Shown: positions 59,856 to 64,000 of the stretch, one piece after another
Position numbering within the stretch: position 1 is the first letter of the stretch
Layout of the letters: each line of letters starts with the position of its first letter
Assembly (NCBI RefSeq): GCF_003386795.1
Contig: NZ_QTUC01000001.1
Span: 310,001 to 374,000, forward strand
Source of the DNA: Thermasporomyces composti
GTDB lineage: Bacteria; Actinomycetota; Actinomycetes; Propionibacteriales; Actinopolymorphaceae
Direction: 5' to 3'
DNA: 64,000 bases
Made by a program: the position numbers and the translations under genes
The notes under the pieces: generated by a model
Databases searched by the model: none
The model's input: only the letters and a program-made list of their open reading frames with translations
Told to the model about the DNA's origin: nothing

Positions 59856-61322
59856 TCAGGCCATGCCGACACCCGCGGCGATCTTGTCGCCCACCTCCTG
59901 GTCGATCTTGCGCCAGTAGTCCACCGCGCGGGCGAGGACTTCCTTGGACACGCCCTTCTTGAGGTGTCCGACGACGTTGGAGACCAGACGCTCCCGGGCG
60001 GCCTCGTCCATCACCTTCCGGACGAGCGTGCCGGCCTGGCCGAAGTCGTCGTCCTCCGGGTGCAGCGTGTACGCCGCGCGCACCATGTCGCCGTCGGTCT
60101 CCCACACGTGGTCGGCGTACGGGTCGTCGGTGGCGACCGGGCCGCCGTAGGAGTTCGGGTAGTAGACCGGACGGCTGCCGCTGTGGTGGTAGGTCATCGG
60201 CCCGTCGAAGACGTAGCTGTTGACCGGCACCTTGGGCTGGTTCACCGGCAGCTGCGCGTAGTTGGGGCCGATGCGGTACCGGTGGGTGTCGGCGTAGGCG
60301 AAGATCCGCCCGAGCAGCATCTTGTCCGGCGAGACGCCGATGCCCGGCACGAGGTTGCTCGGCTCGAACGCGGCCTGCTCGATCTGGGCGAAGTAGTTCT
60401 CGGGGTTGCGGTTGAGCGTCAGCCGCCCGACCTTGATGAGCGGGTAGTCGCCGTGCGGCCAGACCTTGGTCAGGTCGAACGGGTTGAACCGGTAGTCCTT
60501 CGCGTCCTCGTACGGCATCACCTGCACGTAGAGCGTCCAGCTCGGGTGGTCGCCGCGCTCGATCGCCTCCCACAGGTCCCGCAGGTGGTAGTCCGGGTCC
60601 TCACCGCGGATGGCCTGCGCCTCGGACTCGGTGAGGAACTCGATGCCCTGGTCGGTCTTGAAGTGGTACTTGATCCAGAACCGCTCACCGCCGGCGTTCA
60701 CCCACATGTACGTGTGGGAGCCGTAGCCGTTCATGTGCCGCCACGTCTTGGGCAGGCCACGGTCGCCCATGAGCCAGGCCACCTGGTGGGCCGACTCGGG
60801 ATTGGCGGTCCAGAAGTCCCACTGCATGTCGTGGTCCCGGACGTGCTTGTGGGGCAGTCGCTTCTGGGACCGGATGAAGTGGGGGAACTTCATCGGGTCA
60901 CGGATGAAGAAGATCGGCGTGTTGTTGCCGACCAGGTCGTAGTTGCCCTCGGAGGTGTAGAACTTCAGCGCGAACCCCCGCGGGTCGCGCTGGGTGTCCG
61001 CGGATCCCAGCTCGCCAGCGACGGTGGAGAAGCGGGCGAGCACCTCGGTGGTCGTGCCCGGCTGGAAGACCGCCGCCCTGGTGAACTGGCTGACGTCTTC
61101 GGTGACCTCGAAGATGCCGAAGGCGCCTCCACCCTTGGCGTGCACGTTGCGCTCGGGCACGCGCTCGCGGTTGAAGTGCGCCATCTGCTGGATGAAGTGG
61201 TGGTCGTGGAGCAGGATCGGGCCGTTGGGGCCCAGCGTCAGCGTGTGCTGGTCGCTGGGGGCCGGCGCGCCCGACTCGGTGGTGGACCGGATGGGCTCTC
61301 CGGAGGACTGGAGGGTGGTCAC
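59856..61322 (-). CDS. katA: Monofunctional heme catalase
   Basis: A 488-residue catalase that converts hydrogen peroxide to water and oxygen. The distal-site motif is [20 protein letters not shown] with the catalytic His. The Asn in the [13 protein letters not shown] block and the proximal heme ligand Tyr in [17 protein letters not shown] are present. The length is that of small-subunit catalases. The GTG start lies 3 nt after the stop of the Fur-family gene, with GGAG 9 nt before it, so the two form an operon under the CatR operator. Confidence 0.95.
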   Translation of the reverse strand: MTTLQSSGEPIRSTTESGAPAPSDQHTLTLGPNGPILLHDHHFIQQMAHFNRERVPERNVHAKGGGAFGIFEVTEDVSQFTRAAVFQPGTTTEVLARFSTVAGELGSADTQRDPRGFALKFYTSEGNYDLVGNNTPIFFIRDPMKFPHFIRSQKRLPHKHVRDHDMQWDFWTANPESAHQVAWLMGDRGLPKTWRHMNGYGSHTYMWVNAGGERFWIKYHFKTDQGIEFLTESEAQAIRGEDPDYHLRDLWEAIERGDHPSWTLYVQVMPYEDAKDYRFNPFDLTKVWPHGDYPLIKVGRLTLNRNPENYFAQIEQAAFEPSNLVPGIGVSPDKMLLGRIFAYADTHRYRIGPNYAQLPVNQPKVPVNSYVFDGPMTYHHSGSRPVYYPNSYGGPVATDDPYADHVWETDGDMVRAAYTLHPEDDDFGQAGTLVRKVMDEAARERLVSNVVGHLKKGVSKEVLARAVDYWRKIDQEVGDKIAAGVGMA

Positions 61323-61325
61323 AGC

Positions 61326-61799
61326 TCAGGACTCCTTCGTCGAAGAACGGTGCTGACAGTCCGGGCAGATACCCCAGAACGTGACCTCGGCCTCGTCGAC
61401 ACGGAATCCGGCGGTCTCCGAGGGCTCGAGGCAGGGTGCGGCGCCGGTCACGCACGGGACGTCGCAGACCCTCCCGCACTGCCGGCAGACGAGGTGGTGG
61501 TGGTTGTCGCCGACCCGGCGTTCGTAGCGGGTGGCGCTTCCGGCCGGCTCGATGGCACGGAGCAGGCCGACCGAGCTGAGGGTGTGGAGGACGTCGTACA
61601 CCGCCTGGGTCGAGACCGAGCCGTGGCGGGCACGGACCTCGGCCGCGACTTCCTCAGCGGACAGGTGCGAGCGCTTCTCGAGGACGTCGAGAACCGCGAG
61701 GCGTGGGCCGGTCACCCGCAGCCCGTGGCTGCGCAGCAGCTCGGTCCACCGGGCACGCGCGGCCTCAGCGTCCTGGGTAGCGCCGCGCTGCGAGCTCAT
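61326..61799 (-). CDS. Fur-family peroxide regulator (CatR/FurA-like)
   Basis: A 157-residue Fur-type repressor. The winged helix covers residues 20-95 (HGLRVTGPRLAVLDVLEKRSHLSAEEVAAEV, VSTQAVYDVLHTLSSVGLLRAI). The metal site HHHLVCRQCGRVCDVP and the second Cys pair CPDCQH match the structural zinc of PerR-like proteins. The adjacent catalase and the palindrome TCTTGAA-N3-TTCAAGA 21 nt upstream indicate self-repression released by peroxide. ATG 61799 is preferred; an in-frame TTG lies four codons earlier. Confidence 0.9.
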   Translation of the reverse strand: MSSQRGATQDAEAARARWTELLRSHGLRVTGPRLAVLDVLEKRSHLSAEEVAAEVRARHGSVSTQAVYDVLHTLSSVGLLRAIEPAGSATRYERRVGDNHHHLVCRQCGRVCDVPCVTGAAPCLEPSETAGFRVDEAEVTFWGICPDCQHRSSTKES

Positions 61800-61819
61800 A
61801 CCCTCATCCAAACCGATTT

Positions 61820-61836
61820 TCTTGAACTATTCAAGA
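61820..61836 (-). promoter_or_regulatory. CatR/FurA operator
   Basis: TCTTGAACTATTCAAGA has perfect 7-bp arms around a 3-nt centre. It is AT-rich, stands 21 nt upstream of the regulator ATG, and resembles known FurA/CatR boxes. Confidence 0.8.
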
Positions 61837-61984
61837 TTAGTCCGACAGCGGCTGCACCGTGCTCCCTGCTCGTTTCGCTCCGTCACGCGACCAGGCGCAC
61901 CGCACTCCGCCGACCCCGGCACTGGGCTCGCGGGACGCGCGGCACGGCGTCACACAGCCTCGCTGGGCGCCTGGTCCGGCCTCG

Positions 61985-62047
61985 CTCGCGACGTAGACGA
62001 CTCGCGACGCAGACCACTCACGACGCAGACACTCACTACGCGGACCA
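61985..62047. repeat. Four tandem 15/16-bp repeats
   Basis: Units at 61985-62000, 62001-62016, 62017-62031 and 62032-62047 share CTCRCGACGCAGACCA with a few changes. The last unit contains the stop of the small membrane protein. Confidence 0.7.
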
Positions 62048-62296
62048 ATGGAGGAACGCGTCGCCGATCTGGACGACGACGAACCACACCACCAGACCGA
62101 CGACGGGCAGCAGAGGAACGAGCGACGGCCGCCGACGGAGAGACACCACGGCAGTGACGAGGAGGCCGCACCAGAGGACGAGGAAACCCACCACGGCCCA
62201 CCGTGGTGCGACCAGGCCAGTGGCGAGATAGAGCCCCAAGAGCGGCACGAGAGCCGCGAGACCTACCCACCTCGCCGCCCGCGCAGCCGCACTCAC
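62036..62296 (-). CDS. Small membrane protein, unknown function
   Basis: An 86-residue, very hydrophobic protein with three likely membrane helices (VGLAALVPLLGLYLATGLV, WAVVGFLVLWCGLLVTAVVSL and LVPLLPVVGLVVWFVVVQIGDAFL). Arg clusters between them should stay inside. I do not recognise a family. It starts with GTG; CACGGT, a weak -10, is 6 nt upstream. Its stop lies in the last unit of the tandem repeat array. Confidence 0.65.
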   Translation of the reverse strand: MSAAARAARWVGLAALVPLLGLYLATGLVAPRWAVVGFLVLWCGLLVTAVVSLRRRPSLVPLLPVVGLVVWFVVVQIGDAFLHWSA

Positions 62297-62358
62297 ACAG
62301 CCACCGTGGCGTGGTCGGGCGCGACGCGCCAGGACGGGTACGTCACCTCAGGCACCGG

Positions 62359-63360
62359 TCACGCGCTCGGCCAGCGCTCTCGCAGCTTCGGGAGGACGTC
62401 CCGAGCGAACAGCTCCAAGAACCTGGCCTGGTCGTCACCCGGACCGTGGAAGACCAGCTCGGTGAAGCCCAGCTCCACGTAGGGCGCGACCTTCTCCACG
62501 ACCTCGTCGGGGTCGTTGGTGACGATGAACCGCTTGGTCCCGGCCAGCGGGTCGGCGTCGGCGAGACGTTCCAGCTCGAGCGGATCGTGGGTGCCCTGCT
62601 TCTGCTCCGCCGACAGACCGAGCGCAGCCCACCACCGACACGCCTCCCGAGCCGCGTCGAGGTCGGTGTCGTAGGAGACCTTGATCTCGATCTGCAGAGG
62701 GAAGCCGCTCTCGGCGCGACCAGCGGCGCGGGCGCCCTCGCGCATGGCGGCGAGCACCGCCTCGTACAACTCCGGATCCTTGCCGCTGGTGGCGATGAGG
62801 CCGTCCCCGATCCGGCCGGCGAGCTTGCCGGCGAGTGGACCGCCCGCGGCGACGTAGATGGGTGGCGGTGTCTCCGGGCGCTCGTAGATGGTGGCCTGGC
62901 GGGTCTTGTAGTACTCGCCGTCGTAGTCGACCCGTTCCTGCGACCACAACGTGCGAATGAGGTCCACCGCCTCACGCAGCCGGGCCCGGCGCTCCTTGCC
63001 ACTCGGCCACTCGGCACCCGTGGCCGGCACCTCGTTCATCGCCTCCCCCGTTCCGACGCCGAGGTAGACGCGACCTGGCGCGAGCCGTTCGAGAGTGCCG
63101 AAGCCCTGCGCCACGATCGAGGGGTGGTAGCGCAGCATCGGCGTCAACACGCTCGTGCCCATGGTGATGCGCGTCGACGTCGCGGCGAGTGCGCCGAGCC
63201 AGGTGAAGACCAGCGGCGCGTGGCCCGACGTGTGTCGCCACGGCTGGAAGTGGTCGGAGACCGCGACGAGATCGAAGCCGAGCCGCTCGGCGAGCAAGGC
63301 GTAGTCGAGCAACTCCCGCGGCCCGAACTGCTCCGCCGACGCCTTGTAGCCGTACTTCAT
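62359..63360 (-). CDS. fgd: F420-dependent glucose-6-phosphate dehydrogenase-like LLM enzyme
   Basis: A 333-residue luciferase-like monooxygenase-fold protein very like mycobacterial Fgd1: KYGYKASAEQFGPRELLDYA, VSDHFQPWRHTSGHAP (which holds His40 and Trp44 of Fgd1), LGVGTGEAMNEV with the catalytic Glu109 counterpart, and AAGGPLAGKLAGRIGDGLIATSGK. Fgd oxidises glucose 6-phosphate and reduces cofactor F420. Related TIGR03557 proteins with other substrates cannot be excluded. The ATG has GGAGGGG about 7 nt upstream. It is divergent from the last gene of the window. Confidence 0.82.
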   Translation of the reverse strand: MKYGYKASAEQFGPRELLDYALLAERLGFDLVAVSDHFQPWRHTSGHAPLVFTWLGALAATSTRITMGTSVLTPMLRYHPSIVAQGFGTLERLAPGRVYLGVGTGEAMNEVPATGAEWPSGKERRARLREAVDLIRTLWSQERVDYDGEYYKTRQATIYERPETPPPIYVAAGGPLAGKLAGRIGDGLIATSGKDPELYEAVLAAMREGARAAGRAESGFPLQIEIKVSYDTDLDAAREACRWWAALGLSAEQKQGTHDPLELERLADADPLAGTKRFIVTNDPDEVVEKVAPYVELGFTELVFHGPGDDQARFLELFARDVLPKLRERWPSA

Positions 63361-63428
63361 GAGGACGCCCCTCCCTCGCCACCGCGCGTTCCTACCCTCA
63401 CCGAGCCCAGTGTGGCACGGTAGAGCCA

Positions 63429-64000
63429 ATGGATCTCCACGAGGCACGGATGCTCCAGGATGTGCTCGACGGCACACCCTGGCTCGAACGTGCGCGCGAG
63501 TTCGGCCGGGCGCTGCGGCGGTCGACCCGAAGCGGGCTGCTCCTCTTCGGTCCTCGCGACGACGAGCCGTGGCACTTGACCGCCCACCTGGAAGACGAAG
63601 CCCGCTTCGCCGGGGTCCCCGAGCTCGCTCCCACGCTGGTGCGGTGGAGTCCTCCCTCGGACGCCCCGGCGCATCTGTCCGTCGGTCTCGACCGCCTCGC
63701 CGCCGCCCGACGGGGCGAGTCCGTGCTCGTCGTCGCCGCCGCCACACCCCCGGCCCTGTTGGAGCGGGTGGAGGACGTTCGCCGCCGTGGCGCGAACGTC
63801 TTCGCGCTCGGCACGGGGGACACCGAGCTCTCGACCCTCGCACACGAGACGTTGAGCCTCGAGGCGAGCGTCGCGCCCGTCGTGTCCTTCGAGGGCGCCC
63901 AGCACCTGGTAAGCCTCACCACGACGCACGCAGCGATCGAACGTCGAAGCGTGCGTGCCCGGTTGCGCCGTCTCCTGGACACGATCGCCGGCCCGGACCG
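63429..64000 (+). CDS. Conserved hypothetical protein, SIS-like (3' truncated)
   Basis: 190 codons are visible from ATG 63429, and the frame is still open at the window end. The middle (GESVLVVAAATPPALLERVEDVRRRGANVFALGTGDTELSTLAHETLSL) looks like a sugar-isomerase (SIS) or similar Rossmann-like nucleotide-type fold, in which a phosphosugar may bind. A Ser-rich phosphosugar loop is not obvious. I recall actinobacterial homologues without known function. A weak CACGGT box lies 7 nt before the ATG. Confidence 0.6.
   Translation, partial: MDLHEARMLQDVLDGTPWLERAREFGRALRRSTRSGLLLFGPRDDEPWHLTAHLEDEARFAGVPELAPTLVRWSPPSDAPAHLSVGLDRLAAARRGESVLVVAAATPPALLERVEDVRRRGANVFALGTGDTELSTLAHETLSLEASVAPVVSFEGAQHLVSLTTTHAAIERRSVRARLRRLLDTIAGPD

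Noticed and set aside
1-64000. CRISPR arrays, tRNA, rRNA, transposases, integrases and att sites
   Set aside because: No regularly spaced repeats with unique spacers, no tRNA-like cloverleaf ends and no recombinase motifs were found by reading; a software scan was not possible.

Overview
The window is about 69-70% GC, with many GTG starts, short overlaps between cotranscribed genes and a typical actinobacterial gene set: a PspA-PspAA-HtpX-PspAB block, a GlnR-type operator on glnA, an F420-dependent dehydrogenase and DUF3043/DUF4191 proteins. The stretch gcvT - pepA - (lpd) - sucB - TIGR01777 epimerase - lipB - lipA - DUF4191 - RDD - glnA - glnE - glnA2 follows the order I recall for Mycobacterium tuberculosis Rv2211-Rv2222. 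The host is therefore an actinobacterium, chromosomal DNA, possibly Propionibacteriales or Actinopolymorphaceae, although the rank below phylum is a guess. No rRNA, tRNA, CRISPR array, transposase or integrase was seen.

Layout. 1-7.8 kb: an operon with a sugar-type solute-binding lipoprotein, a fused two-domain permease, a membrane-anchored STAND-like/TPR protein interrupted by a +1 frameshift, and a PHP-domain hydrolase. 7.9-15.4 kb: housekeeping and stress genes (ErpA, glycerate kinase, GNAT, the Psp block, DUF3043, a YbaB-like protein). 15.4-24 kb: a cobalamin riboswitch with terminator, a complete ECF vitamin/cobalt transporter and a heterodimer-like pair of ABC exporters. 24-30.3 kb: a divergent PaiB/MocR pair with an AT-rich operator, a ClpP homologue without a catalytic triad, GcvT and PepA. 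30.5-34.8 kb: Lpd, an E2 acyltransferase with two lipoyl domains and an epimerase. 34.8-40.2 kb: three tandem paralogous receptor-type Ser/Thr kinase homologues whose active sites decay to different degrees. 40.4-45.8 kb: LipB, an ITPase-like protein, LipA, DUF4191, RDD and GlnA. 46-49 kb: a chimeric secreted/STAND gene and a GNAT gene. 49-64 kb: DAHP synthase behind an aromatic leader-peptide attenuator, GlnE, a secreted GHL10 glycosidase, GlnA2, NadE, an EamA transporter, a zinc ribbon protein, the catalase-CatR pair, an Fgd-like enzyme and a truncated last gene.

How they work together. Lpd and E2 are parts of a 2-oxoacid dehydrogenase complex. LipB and LipA attach and complete its lipoyl cofactor, and GcvT shares Lpd through the glycine cleavage system. 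GlnA, GlnA2 and GlnE form the nitrogen assimilation module, with GlnR (DNA level) and adenylylation (protein level) acting on GlnA. The B12 riboswitch controls the ECF importer. CatR controls itself and the catalase through a palindromic operator. The loci that break the conserved order, namely the kinase array, the chimeric STAND gene and the frameshifted STAND/transporter operon, are the accessory and most novel-looking parts. About fifteen genes have a TANNNT box 6-8 nt before the start codon, which indicates leaderless transcripts.
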